DNA of 64,000 nt, from contig NZ_OBMJ01000001.1 of the NCBI RefSeq assembly GCF_900199205.1, positions 3,537,001 through 3,601,000 of the forward strand, read 5' to 3'. Of the stretch, positions 9,384 through 20,496 are shown piece by piece. The position numbers and the translations under genes were made by a program. The notes under the pieces were generated by a model. The model saw nothing but the letters and a program-made list of their open reading frames with translations. It ran no database searches and was not told the DNA's origin. This DNA comes from Streptomyces sp. 1331.2 (GTDB taxonomy: Bacteria; Actinomycetota; Actinomycetes; Streptomycetales; Streptomycetaceae). The first letter of the stretch is position 1; the number at the start of each line of letters is the position of its first letter.

Positions 9384-9786
9384 CGGTGCGTCTCAACGGC
9401 CCCGCGGGTTCGTGCAGTTCGCGCGGCGGCTGCTTGGACAGCAGCACCACGAAACGCCGGAAGGCGTTCTGGCAGGTCGCGTAGCGCTCGTACGCCCGGC
9501 TGGAGCGCACCTCGGGGAGGTTGCGCGAGCCGGGGATGACCCACACCCAGCCGATTCCGTCCCGGAAGTGGGTGATGCGCGCGGTCAGCTCGTCCGCTCC
9601 GGCGCGCAGCCCGTCGAAGCCGCGCTCGGCCTCGCCGGCCGTCTCGAACGCGGCCGGGGTGATCGCGACCACCCGGCCGTTGGGCGCCTTGAGCTGCCAG
9701 CGGTAGCGCCCGTCCGCGGCCCGTTCGGCGCGGAACCCCCCTCGACGTGCCCCTGCTGCGGTGTGACCGCGGCCGGAAGCGTCCAC
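9373..9786 (-). CDS. DUF1508/YegP-like protein, copy A
   Basis: 137 residues beginning with GTG. The central part GRYRWQLKAPNGRVVAITP followed by AFETAGEAERGFDGL matches the DUF1508 pattern (a strand-turn unit, then a helix that in other members reads as a ~20-residue repeat). The C-terminal part IGWVWVIPGSRNLPEVRSS then RAYERYATCQNAFRRFV parallels copy B. The two look like a tandem duplication that has diverged. YegP-like proteins have no firmly established biochemical role. It is preceded by about 210 bases with no gene. Confidence 0.7.
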   Translation of the reverse strand: MDASGRGHTAAGARRGGFRAERAADGRYRWQLKAPNGRVVAITPAAFETAGEAERGFDGLRAGADELTARITHFRDGIGWVWVIPGSRNLPEVRSSRAYERYATCQNAFRRFVVLLSKQPPRELHEPAGPLRRTDGR

Positions 9787-9960
9787 AGCCCCTCCGTCCG
9801 GTTACCTTGCGGTTTCCCCTCCGAGCGGAGCAAAGCTATGTGTGCACACAGAGCCGACGAAAGCCCAGAACGTTCACAACTTGCGCTGTTGGTCGGGAAG
9901 TTCTCTCTCGTTTAACTTTCACATGTCTTTGCCGAAGGCCCCTCCGACGAGCCCGGAACC

Positions 9961-9978
9961 GAGCCCGGAACCGGGCTC
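9961..9978 (-). terminator. Perfect 8-bp palindrome after histidine kinase
   Basis: GAGCCCGG, AA, CCGGGCTC forms a perfect inverted repeat just downstream of the kinase stop codon. It sits in a run of degenerate copies of GAGCCCGG/CTCAGAG (about 9950-10010). There is no T tract, as is usual in streptomycetes, so termination is likely but unproven. Confidence 0.4.
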
Positions 9979-10000
9979 AGAGACGGGCTCAGAGCCGGAC

Positions 10001-11818
<1,818 letters not shown>

Positions 11819-11847
11819 CTAGTTTGTACGCTTTTCAGCCGAAGAGC

Positions 11848-11897
11848 GGCGCGACCGGCTCGGCGGGCGCGACCGGCTCGGAGGGCGCGACCGGCGG
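11848..11897. repeat. Three short tandem repeats between cydDC and the kinase
   Basis: About three imperfect copies of an 18-base unit containing GGCGCGACCGGCTCGG lie in the 105-base gap between cydDC and the kinase gene. They have no obvious coding or terminator role. Confidence 0.5.
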
Positions 11898-11914
11898 CGG
11901 CCGCATGCCGGCGG

Positions 11915-14900
11915 CTATGCCGGTACGGCCCCCAGCAGCCCGTCCGCCTCCCGCTCCCGCCGCCACATCGCGTGCAGCCGCCCGTCCGGGTCGGCGACCA
12001 GCTCCGACCAGCAGCCCTGCTCGGCCACCCGGCCGTCTTCCAGCACCAGCACCTCGTCCACGGTCGCGTCGTCCAGCCCGGCCAGCCGGTGGGTGATCAG
12101 CACGGTGGTGCGGCCCTCGGTGGCGGCCAGCAGGTCGGCGGTGAGCGCGTCGGCGGTGGGCAGGTCGAGGTGTTCGGCGGGCTCGTCCAGGACGAGCACC
12201 GGGAAGTCCGCGAGCAGCGCCCGGGCGAGCGCGAGGCGCTGCCGCTGGCCGCCGGAGAGCCGGGCGCCGTGCTCGCCGACCATGGTGTCCAGGCCGTCCG
12301 GCAGGCCCTCGGTCCAGTCGAGCAGCCGGGCGGCGGCGAGCGCGGCACGCAGCTCCTCCTCCGTCGCGCCCGGCCGGGCCAGCCGCAGGTTCTCCCGCAG
12401 CGAGCTGTCGAAGACGTGCGCGTCCTGCGCACAGAGCCCGATCACCCGGCGGACGGACTCGCCGTCGAGCGCGCGGCTGTCCACAGCCTGTGGACGACCG
12501 GCGGCGAAGGTGACGGCGCCGGAGGTGGGCTCCACGAAGCGCAGCAGCGCCCGGGCGAGGCTGGTCTTGCCGGAGCCGGACGGGCCGACCACGGCGATCC
12601 GACGCCCCGCGGCGAGGTCGAGGTCGACCCCGACGAGCGCGTCCACCGTCTGCCCGGGGTGGCGTACGGTCAGCCCGCGCACCGCGACCGGCAGCGGCTG
12701 CTCGGGGAGCGCCGCCGGCTCCGACGGTTCGGTCACCGGCGAAGGTGCGTCAAGGACCTCGTCCAGCCGGGCCCGGGCGGCGCGGCTGCGCTGGCGGGCC
12801 TGGACGGCGAGCGGCATCCCGGTGACCGCCTCGAAGGCGGCCAGCGGGGTCAGCACCACCAGGGCCAGGCAGACCGGCGCCAGCGCGCCGTCCCGCACGC
12901 CCTGGACGCCGACGGCCGCCGCGGCGGTCACGGTCAGCCCGGTGAGCAGCGCGATCAGCCCGGTTCCGAGCGCCGTGGTGGCGGCCGAGCGGGCGGCCAG
13001 CCGGGTCAGCGCGGTGTCGGCGGCGCGGACGGCGGCCAGCCGGCCGGGCAACGCGCCGGCCACGGTGAGTTCGGCGGTGCCGGTGAGGCTGTCCACCACG
13101 GCGGTGGCCAGCCGCCCGCGCGCCGGGGCCTGGCGCCGCTCGGCGCCGGCCGACCAGCGGGCGGCCAGGGCGGGCACCAGCACGCCGGCGAGCAGCAGCC
13201 CGAGGCCGAGCACCGCCCCGGCGGCGGGCAGGAAGGCGGCCAGCACCGCCGTGGAGGCCAGCGCGACCACGCCCGCCACGGCGGCGGGCAGCCGCCAGCG
13301 CAGGTAGTGGTCCTGGACCGCGTCCACGTCGGCGACCAGCCGGGAGAGCAGGTCGCCGCGCCGGAAGGCGGGCAGTCCGGCGGGGGCGAGCGCGCTCAGC
13401 CGCCGGTAGACGGCGGCCCGCAGGGGGCCGAGGGCGCGCAGCACCGCGTCGTGCGAGACCAGCCGCTCGGCGTAGCGGAAGACGCTGCGGCCGATCCCGA
13501 AGGCCCGCACCGAGGTGACGGCCATCATCAGGTAGAGCACCGGCGGCATCTCGGAGGCCCGGGAGATGAGGTAGCCGGAGGTGGCCATCAGCGCGACGGC
13601 GCAGCCCAGGGCGAGGGCGCCGAGCAGGACGGACAGCGCCAGCCGGGGCGCGGCGCCGGTCTCGGCCTCGGGCTCCTCGGGCACCACGGGCGCGGACGTC
13701 GGCCGTCCCGTGTGGGCGAGCGGAGCGACAGCCGGTGCGGGTTCCGTGACGACGGGCCCCGCCAGCCGTACCCGCTCGTCCGCGGCGGCCAGCAGTGCGG
13801 GCCGGTGCGCCACGACCAGGACGGTGCGCGCCGGGTCCTCGGCGAGCGCCCGGACGGCGTCCACGACGGCCGCCTCGGAGGCGCCGTCCAGGTTGGCGGT
13901 GGGCTCGTCCAGCAGGACCAGCGGCCGGTCGTCGGCGAGCAGCACCCGGGCGAGGGCGAGGCGCTGGCGCTGCCCGGCGGAGAGCCCGCTGCCGTCCTCG
14001 CCGAGCTCGGCGGCCAGGTCGGTGACGAAGTCGAGTGCGTGCGCGGCCCGCAGCGCCGTCCACAGCTGCCGGTCGTCGGCCTCGGGCCGGTAGAGCCGCA
14101 GGTTCTCGGCGATGGTGCCGGCGAACAGGTGCGGGTGCTGCGGCAGCCAGGCGATCTGCCGGCGCCAGCTCTCCGGTTCGAGCTCGGCGAGGTCGTACGT
14201 CCGCCCGTCGGCGGCGGTGATCCGGACGGTGCCGGCCTCGGGGGCGGTGAGGCCGAGCAGCACGGCCAGCAGGGTGGACTTGCCGGCGCCGCTCGGGCCG
14301 GTGAGGGCCGTGGTGGAGCCCGGCTTCAGGGTCAGCGCGGCGCCGTCCGGCGCGGTGCCCTCCACGGTGGTGCAGTCCAGGGCCGGCTCGGTCCGCCCCG
14401 GGTGCCGGACGACCAACCCCTCGGCGCGGATCCCGGCCCCGGTCAGGGCCGGGGCCGGCACCGTCCCGGCGGCGGGCAGCGGGGTCTCCAGCACCCGGAA
14501 CAGCTCGTCGGCGGCGGTCAGCCCCTCGACGCTGGAGTGGTAGAGCGCGCCGACCTGGCGGATCGGGACGTACACCTCGGGGGCGAGGACCAGGATCAGC
14601 AGCCCGGTCTCCAGGTCGAGGGTTCCGTCCACCAGCCGGAAGCCGACGGTGACGGCGACCAGCGCGACGGAGAGGGTGGAGAGCAGTTCCAGGGTGAAGG
14701 AGGAGATGAAGGCGATCCGCAGGGTGCGCAGGGTGGCCCGGCGGTAGTCGGCGGTGATCCGGGCGATGGTGGCGGCCTGGGTGCGGGCCCGGTTGAACAC
14801 CTTGAGGGTGGGGAGCCCGGCGACCACGTCGAGGAAGTGGTGCGAGAGCCGGGCCAGGGTGTCCCACTGCCGGTCCATCCGGGCCTGGGTGGCCATCCCG

Positions 14901-15433
14901 ATCAGCACCATGAACAGCGGGATCAGCGGCAGCGTCCCGGCGATGATCGCGGCCGAGGTGAAGTCGGCGCCGACGATCCGCAGCAGCACGATGACCGGGA
15001 CGACCACGGCCAGCGCCAACTGCGGCAGGTAGCGGGCGAAGTAGTCGTCCAGCGCGTCGATGCCGCGGGTGGCGAGGGTGGTGAGTTCGCCGGTGCGCCG
15101 GCCCGCCAGGTAGGACGGTCCGAGCGCGGTGGCGTGGTCGAGCAGCCGGCGCCGCAGGGTGGACTTCACCCGGGCGACGGAGCGGTGCGCGGTGAGTTCG
15201 GTGAGCCAGCCGACCAGCCCGCGCCCGACGGCCGTCAGGGCGAGCAGCAGCAGTGGCGTGGTCAGTTCGCCGAGGGTCGCGCCGCGCTGGAAGGCGCGGA
15301 CGACGATCTCGGCGATGAGACTCGCCTGGGCGACCACCAGGGCCGCGCCCGCCGCGCCGAGCAGCACGGATCCGGCGAGGAAGGCCCTGGTGGCGCGGGC
15401 GTACCCGAGGAGTCGGGGGTCGACGGGCTGCAC
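11915..15433 (-). CDS. cydCD: CydDC fusion ABC transporter (cytochrome bd assembly)
   Basis: 1172-residue fusion of the two half-transporters CydD (about 1-565) and CydC (about 590-1172). In other bacteria this transporter exports glutathione/cysteine-type reductants or handles haem, and it is needed to assemble cytochrome bd. Each half has six membrane helices and an ATPase. The first ATPase has GPSGAGKSTLL, LSAGQRQRLALARVL and LVLLDEPTANLD. The second has GPSGSGKTSLARALL, LSGGQRQRLALARALL and VLVLDEPAEHLD. The start is GTG at 15433, 4 nt after the cydB stop, with no room for another. Such fusions are usual in streptomycetes. Confidence 0.95.
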   Translation of the reverse strand: MQPVDPRLLGYARATRAFLAGSVLLGAAGAALVVAQASLIAEIVVRAFQRGATLGELTTPLLLLALTAVGRGLVGWLTELTAHRSVARVKSTLRRRLLDHATALGPSYLAGRRTGELTTLATRGIDALDDYFARYLPQLALAVVVPVIVLLRIVGADFTSAAIIAGTLPLIPLFMVLIGMATQARMDRQWDTLARLSHHFLDVVAGLPTLKVFNRARTQAATIARITADYRRATLRTLRIAFISSFTLELLSTLSVALVAVTVGFRLVDGTLDLETGLLILVLAPEVYVPIRQVGALYHSSVEGLTAADELFRVLETPLPAAGTVPAPALTGAGIRAEGLVVRHPGRTEPALDCTTVEGTAPDGAALTLKPGSTTALTGPSGAGKSTLLAVLLGLTAPEAGTVRITAADGRTYDLAELEPESWRRQIAWLPQHPHLFAGTIAENLRLYRPEADDRQLWTALRAAHALDFVTDLAAELGEDGSGLSAGQRQRLALARVLLADDRPLVLLDEPTANLDGASEAAVVDAVRALAEDPARTVLVVAHRPALLAAADERVRLAGPVVTEPAPAVAPLAHTGRPTSAPVVPEEPEAETGAAPRLALSVLLGALALGCAVALMATSGYLISRASEMPPVLYLMMAVTSVRAFGIGRSVFRYAERLVSHDAVLRALGPLRAAVYRRLSALAPAGLPAFRRGDLLSRLVADVDAVQDHYLRWRLPAAVAGVVALASTAVLAAFLPAAGAVLGLGLLLAGVLVPALAARWSAGAERRQAPARGRLATAVVDSLTGTAELTVAGALPGRLAAVRAADTALTRLAARSAATTALGTGLIALLTGLTVTAAAAVGVQGVRDGALAPVCLALVVLTPLAAFEAVTGMPLAVQARQRSRAARARLDEVLDAPSPVTEPSEPAALPEQPLPVAVRGLTVRHPGQTVDALVGVDLDLAAGRRIAVVGPSGSGKTSLARALLRFVEPTSGAVTFAAGRPQAVDSRALDGESVRRVIGLCAQDAHVFDSSLRENLRLARPGATEEELRAALAAARLLDWTEGLPDGLDTMVGEHGARLSGGQRQRLALARALLADFPVLVLDEPAEHLDLPTADALTADLLAATEGRTTVLITHRLAGLDDATVDEVLVLEDGRVAEQGCWSELVADPDGRLHAMWRREREADGLLGAVPA

Positions 15434-15437
15434 GGCG

Positions 15438-16481
<1,044 letters not shown>

Positions 16482-16523
16482 GTCAGATCCTCAGTTCCCC
16501 AGTGATCCCCGGTTCGGCGGTGG

Positions 16524-18068
16524 TCAGTACGCGAAGGCGAGCGGCTTGTCGGCGTCCTCGTCCGAGGACGGGCCGCGCAGTGAGGGGTCCTTGGCGGGCG
16601 GCTGCTCGGTCACCACCGGGCCGGCCTTGGCGTACTTGACCAGCAGTCGGACCTCGACGACCGCGAGGATCGCGTACAGCGTGGTGAAGGTGGCCAGCGC
16701 CCCGATCTGGGTGCCGACGCCGACGTTGGGGGAGACGGCACTGGCCGTGGTCATCAGGCCGAAGACGGCCCAGGGCTGGCGGCCCATCTCGGTGAAGATC
16801 CAGCCGAAGCTGTTGGCGATCAGCGGGAAGCCCATGGTCAGGATGCCGATCCGCCAGCTCCACTTGGTCAGCAGCGGGCCGAGTTCGCGCTTGGGGGTGA
16901 GCATCAGCCGGGGCACCTCGGTGTCGCCGGTGCGGAACTCGGGGCGCAGGAAGAGCTTCCTGCGGGTGGTCCAGAGCCCGATCAGGCCGGCCACGAAGGA
17001 GGTCATCCCGAAGCCGATCATGAGGCGGAAGCCCCAGTAGGTGACGAAGATGCTCGGGATGTAGTCCTTGGGGTTGCCGCCGTGCTGGGCGGCCTCGGCG
17101 GCCGCGGTGTCGTTGATGCCGGGGACGGAGGAGCTGAAGTCGCTGTGGGCGAGGAAGGAGAGTATCCCGGGGACCTCCAGCTCGACCGAGTTGTGGCCCT
17201 TGCTGACGTCGCCGACCGCGAAGATCGAGAACGGCGCGGGCGCCTGGGTGTCCCACAGGGCCTCGGCGGCGGCCATCTTCATCGGCTGCTGCTCGAACAT
17301 GACCTTGCCGAGCTCGTCGCCGCTGAGCGCGGTGCCGGCGCCGAAGACGACGGCGAGCACCAGGCCGAGCCGCAGCGAGGTCCGCATCGAGGCGGTCTTC
17401 TTGGCGTCGGCGCCCTCCGGCTTGCGCTTGGCCTTCCAGAGGTGGAAGGAGGAGATGCCGACCATGAAGGCGGCGCCGGTGAGGAAGGCGGCGGTCAGGG
17501 TGTGGGCGACGACGGTGAGGGTGGTGTTCTGGAACAGCACCTTGGCGATGTCGGTCAGCTGGGCCTTGCCGGTGACCGGGTCGATCGAGTAGCCGACCGG
17601 GTGCTGCATCCAGGAGTTGGCGGCCAGGATGAAGTAGGCGGAGAGCACGGTGCCCAGCGCGACCATCCAGATGCAGGCGCAGTGGATCTTCCTCGGCAGC
17701 TTGTCCCAGCCGAAGATCCACAGGCCGATGAAGGTGGACTCGAAGAAGAAGGCGATCAGCGCCTCCATCGCGAGCGGCGCGCCGAAGACGTCGCCGACGA
17801 AGCGGGAGTAGTCGGACCAGTTCATGCCGAACTGGAATTCCTGGACGATTCCGGTGACGACGCCCATCGCGATGTTGATGAGGAAGAGCTTTCCCCAGAA
17901 CTTCGTCGCGTGGAAGTACTTCTCCTTGTTCGTCCGCACCCAAGCGGTCTCCAGGCCGGCCACGACGGCGGCCAGGCTGATCGTGAGCGGAACGAAGAGG
18001 AAGTGATAGACGGTGGTGATGCCGAATTGCCATCGCGCGATGGTCTCGTGAGCGATTGCCAGTTCCAC
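16524..18068 (-). CDS. cydA: Cytochrome bd ubiquinol oxidase subunit I
   Basis: 514 residues with about nine membrane helices, carrying the haems of the high-affinity oxidase. The N-terminus ARWQFGITTVYHFLFVPLTI provides the early His. The GMNWSDYSRFVGDVFGAPLA and EALIAFFFESTFIGLWIFGWD segments are typical. Met-containing KMAAAEALWD and the short Q-loop indicate the short-Q-loop actinobacterial type. The GTG at 18068 (VELAIAHETIARW) was chosen because family members start there and GGGAGAGAGG precedes it. A Rex-type inverted repeat about 100 bases upstream predicts induction when the NADH/NAD+ ratio rises. Confidence 0.96.
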   Translation of the reverse strand: MELAIAHETIARWQFGITTVYHFLFVPLTISLAAVVAGLETAWVRTNKEKYFHATKFWGKLFLINIAMGVVTGIVQEFQFGMNWSDYSRFVGDVFGAPLAMEALIAFFFESTFIGLWIFGWDKLPRKIHCACIWMVALGTVLSAYFILAANSWMQHPVGYSIDPVTGKAQLTDIAKVLFQNTTLTVVAHTLTAAFLTGAAFMVGISSFHLWKAKRKPEGADAKKTASMRTSLRLGLVLAVVFGAGTALSGDELGKVMFEQQPMKMAAAEALWDTQAPAPFSIFAVGDVSKGHNSVELEVPGILSFLAHSDFSSSVPGINDTAAAEAAQHGGNPKDYIPSIFVTYWGFRLMIGFGMTSFVAGLIGLWTTRRKLFLRPEFRTGDTEVPRLMLTPKRELGPLLTKWSWRIGILTMGFPLIANSFGWIFTEMGRQPWAVFGLMTTASAVSPNVGVGTQIGALATFTTLYAILAVVEVRLLVKYAKAGPVVTEQPPAKDPSLRGPSSDEDADKPLAFAY

Positions 18069-18167
18069 GTCGCCCTCTCTCCCAACCTGCCCGTGTGACG
18101 ACGGGCACCTTCCGGACAAACTTCTTCTCTAGCCGTGGAGCGCCGCCAAGCCGCGCACGCTTGCCCG

Positions 18168-18193
18168 CTTGTGAACGTGAACACGTTCACAAG
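18168..18193 (-). promoter_or_regulatory. Rex-type operator upstream of cydA
   Basis: A perfect 12-bp inverted repeat with two bases between arms: CTTGTGAACGTG (18168-18179), AA, CACGTTCACAAG (18182-18193). The inner CGTGAACACGTTCACA at 18176-18191 differs at two positions from the Rex operator of Streptomyces coelicolor (TGTGAACGCGTTCACA). The NADH-sensing repressor Rex controls cydABCD in that species. Position and sequence make this a strong prediction. Confidence 0.85.
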
Positions 18194-18424
18194 GGCCAGT
18201 ATCCACCATCCTTACGGAGGAACAGCAGGTGGGGTGGGATGGACAGCCCTGTGCGGTGCGTCACAGGATGCGGAGCGCTGCGTCACGGGGTGCGGGTGCG
18301 GTGCGGCGCAGGTGCAGTGCGGTGCGGTGCGGTGCGCACAGTCTGCGGAACCGCCCCGGCCGGGGCAACGAACGACCGGGCGGACGGGGCGCGCTTCTTG
18401 GCCGAACCGGCGCTTGACAGACCG

Positions 18425-18454
18425 ACGTCCCGCTCGCACCGGCGAGCGGGACGT
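18425..18454 (-). terminator. Terminator after the MpaB/EF-hand gene
   Basis: Perfect 13-bp stem ACGTCCCGCTCGC / GCGAGCGGGACGT with a four-base loop ACCG, 58 bases past the stop of the upstream gene. It separates that gene from the cydA promoter. Confidence 0.8.
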
Positions 18455-18511
18455 GCTGGGCAGGGGTGCTTCGGGGGCGTCCCGTGCCCGGCTGTGCTAC
18501 GCGCGGCCGTC

Positions 18512-19876
18512 CTACGCGCGACCGAGGAGCTGGGTGCCCGAGGCGGAGTCGGTGCGGGCGGTGAAGAACTCGGTGAAGCCGCACAGGAACTCCTCCCGGG
18601 TGATCCGCCCGTCCCCGTCGGTGTCCAACTGGCGGAAACCGTGCGAGAGCTCGACCGGGTGCACCCGCGGACCGCCGAACACCGTGCGGTACTCGTCGAA
18701 CTCCAGGAACCCGCTGCCGTCGGCGTCGGCCGCGGTGAACACCGCGCCCAACGCCGGCAGCAGCCCCTGCTCCAGGTACGCCCCGTCCCGGTCGCACCCC
18801 GCCACGGTGGCCGCCACGAATTCCTCCCGGCTGACCTTCCCGTCCCCGTTGGCGTCCATCACCGTGCGCAGCTGCTCCCACCAGCCGTCGAAGGCGGCGT
18901 ACACCCGGGCCTCGGCAGCCTCGTCCAGTTCCAGCTGCCAGCACACGTTGTGCGCCATCGCCCGCAGGTCGTGCACGGTGATGAAACCGTCGCCGGTCTG
19001 GTCCAGCACCTCACGGAAGAAGCGGTCCAGCCGGGAACCCCGGGTGTCGCGTCGGTGCGGACGGTAGCGGCCGGTCGGGCGCCGCTCCTCCGGGGAGCGG
19101 TAGCGCAGCCGGTCCGGCAGCAGCCGGACGAGCGCGCCCGCGCCGCGGTGCAGCAGGAAGGACAGCAGCGCGCCCCGCCGGGTCCGGACCAGCCCGAACC
19201 GCTCCCGCACCACCGCCGGCAGGTCCGCCACCGTCAGCTCGGTGACCACCCGGGCCGCGAGGCCCCGCACCACCCGCCACCCGGCGTCCCCGAGGAACCA
19301 CAGCCGCCTCGGCCGAGGCGCCTCCCGCAGCAGGTCCCCCATCAGGTACCGCGCCGCCTCGGTGAACTCCAGCCGCTCGCGGGCATATCGGGCGAAGTAG
19401 GCCGGCAAGTCCTTGGCGGTGGGCGGCAGTTCGCCCTCCGGTAGGTCGAATGCGGCGACCGCCTCTTTGAACTCCGCGTAGGCATCCTCTAGTTGGACAG
19501 CGTCATAGCCGTCGCCGCCCAGCCGGCGCATCGCCACCACGCACTCGAAGAGCGTCAGCAGCACCCACGCCCTGGTCCCGGCATCCCGCGCGTCGTACGG
19601 CCGCCCGTCCGGCGTCGTGCCCCGGATCCGCTTGTGCGCCCGCTCCAGCCGCGCGACCTCCCGCCGCAGCGTCTCCGCGTCCTGGTAGAACAGCCGCCGC
19701 CCGCTCCCCAACGTGTGCTCCACCCTCCGCCACGGATGCGCCCGGTACGTGGAGTGCTCCGCCATCCCGGCCCCCACCACCGGATCCGCCGCCTGCAGCG
19801 CCAACAACCGCCACGCCACCATGACGATCCGCCATTCGGACAGATCCCGTTTGAACGACACGGCGGGGTCAGCCAC
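18512..19876 (-). CDS. MpaB-like (DUF2236) domain fused to four EF-hands
   Basis: 454 residues. Residues 1 to about 260 match the DUF2236/MpaB oxygenase-like family: GMAEHSTYRAHPWRRVEHT, then RLERAHKRIRGTTPDGRPY with the conserved His. Family members such as rubber oxygenase Lcp bind haem; activity is not shown for this one. Residues about 285-440 carry four calcium loops: DQTGDGFITVHDL (292), DANGDGKVSREEF (341), DADGSGFLEFDEY (384) and DTDGDGRITREEF (418), each with acidic 1, 3, 5 and 12-type positions. No signal peptide or membrane helix. The start overlaps the preceding gene's stop by 8 nt. A calcium-responsive enzyme is the natural reading of the fusion (inference). Confidence 0.85.
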   Translation of the reverse strand: MADPAVSFKRDLSEWRIVMVAWRLLALQAADPVVGAGMAEHSTYRAHPWRRVEHTLGSGRRLFYQDAETLRREVARLERAHKRIRGTTPDGRPYDARDAGTRAWVLLTLFECVVAMRRLGGDGYDAVQLEDAYAEFKEAVAAFDLPEGELPPTAKDLPAYFARYARERLEFTEAARYLMGDLLREAPRPRRLWFLGDAGWRVVRGLAARVVTELTVADLPAVVRERFGLVRTRRGALLSFLLHRGAGALVRLLPDRLRYRSPEERRPTGRYRPHRRDTRGSRLDRFFREVLDQTGDGFITVHDLRAMAHNVCWQLELDEAAEARVYAAFDGWWEQLRTVMDANGDGKVSREEFVAATVAGCDRDGAYLEQGLLPALGAVFTAADADGSGFLEFDEYRTVFGGPRVHPVELSHGFRQLDTDGDGRITREEFLCGFTEFFTARTDSASGTQLLGRA

Positions 19877-20258
19877 GACGCTCCCCGGTGATCTCCGGAC
19901 CGATCACGAAGCCCTTGGCGGGGCCCTCGGGGATCGCCAGCACCCCTACGCCCTCGGGGTGCTCGATCTCATCGACATCGTTCGGCGCCACGAAGACATC
20001 CGGAATGAGCACCTTGAGACCGGCGATGACATTGCCGTCCTGCCCCGGCGCATAGCCAGTGCCCTTCAGATAGTCGTACAGATCCTGCCCCAGCCGCCTG
20101 TTGACAGTGAAGTGACGAACTCCGTCGGTGGGTGACAACGTGATCGCCCCCTCGATGATCTCCGCGCGGAAGCCCTCGGGCACATCCATGGACTTCCACG
20201 CCTGCCATGGCAACTGGTCCAGGTTCACGACGGCCACCTCAGCAACGACCGCGCTCAT
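19869..20258 (-). pseudogene. Truncated Uma2/DUF820-type nuclease-like gene
   Basis: 129 residues beginning MSAVVAEVAVVNLDQLPW. Signatures of the Uma2 family are present in the first half: VPEGFRAEIIEGAITLSPT, an HF-V-RLGQDLYDYL helix and the strand VLIPDVFVAP. The remainder of the usual domain (the VEI.SPSN strand with catalytic residues, then the Ala-rich helix and final strand) is missing; it ends FVIGPEITGERRG at the start of the next gene. So it is probably an inactive fragment, though it is still in frame and has its own start. Its stop overlaps the EF-hand gene by 8 nt. Confidence 0.7.
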
Positions 20259-20404
20259 GGGGACACCCCTCTTCCCGTCCAGTGTGATCAGCCAGTGCGA
20301 GTCCGCACAAGCAATGGCTGCACGGTCGCACACGACCGAGGGGCCGACCGGGTGATCGGCAGTAGGTTCACTCGATCTGGGGGTTTCGGGGCCGGAAATG
20401 CCGA

Positions 20405-20440
20405 AACCGCAGGGCGGCCGGGAGTGCCTGCCCTGCGGTT
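20405..20440 (-). terminator. Hairpin after the coiled-coil surface protein gene
   Basis: Stem AACCGCAGGGC / GCCCTGCGGTT (11 bp, 14-base loop), 57 bases beyond the stop of the upstream minus-strand gene. Confidence 0.7.
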
Positions 20441-20496
20441 CGGGTGCGGTGTGGGGGTTCGCGGCCTCCTCCCGAGCGGGCGCGAACCGGGGTGGG

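Larger units (their letters stand above)
18069..18511. other. cydA upstream region
   Basis: 443 bases without a gene. It contains the Rex-type operator at 18168-18193, a run of short GTGCG units (about 18282-18340), and the terminator hairpin of the upstream EF-hand gene at 18425-18454. Confidence 0.8.

Noticed and set aside
18282..18340. GTGCG tandem units upstream of cydA as an origin or binding array
   Set aside because: Short, irregular and GC-driven; no DnaA-box-like or other repeat signature.
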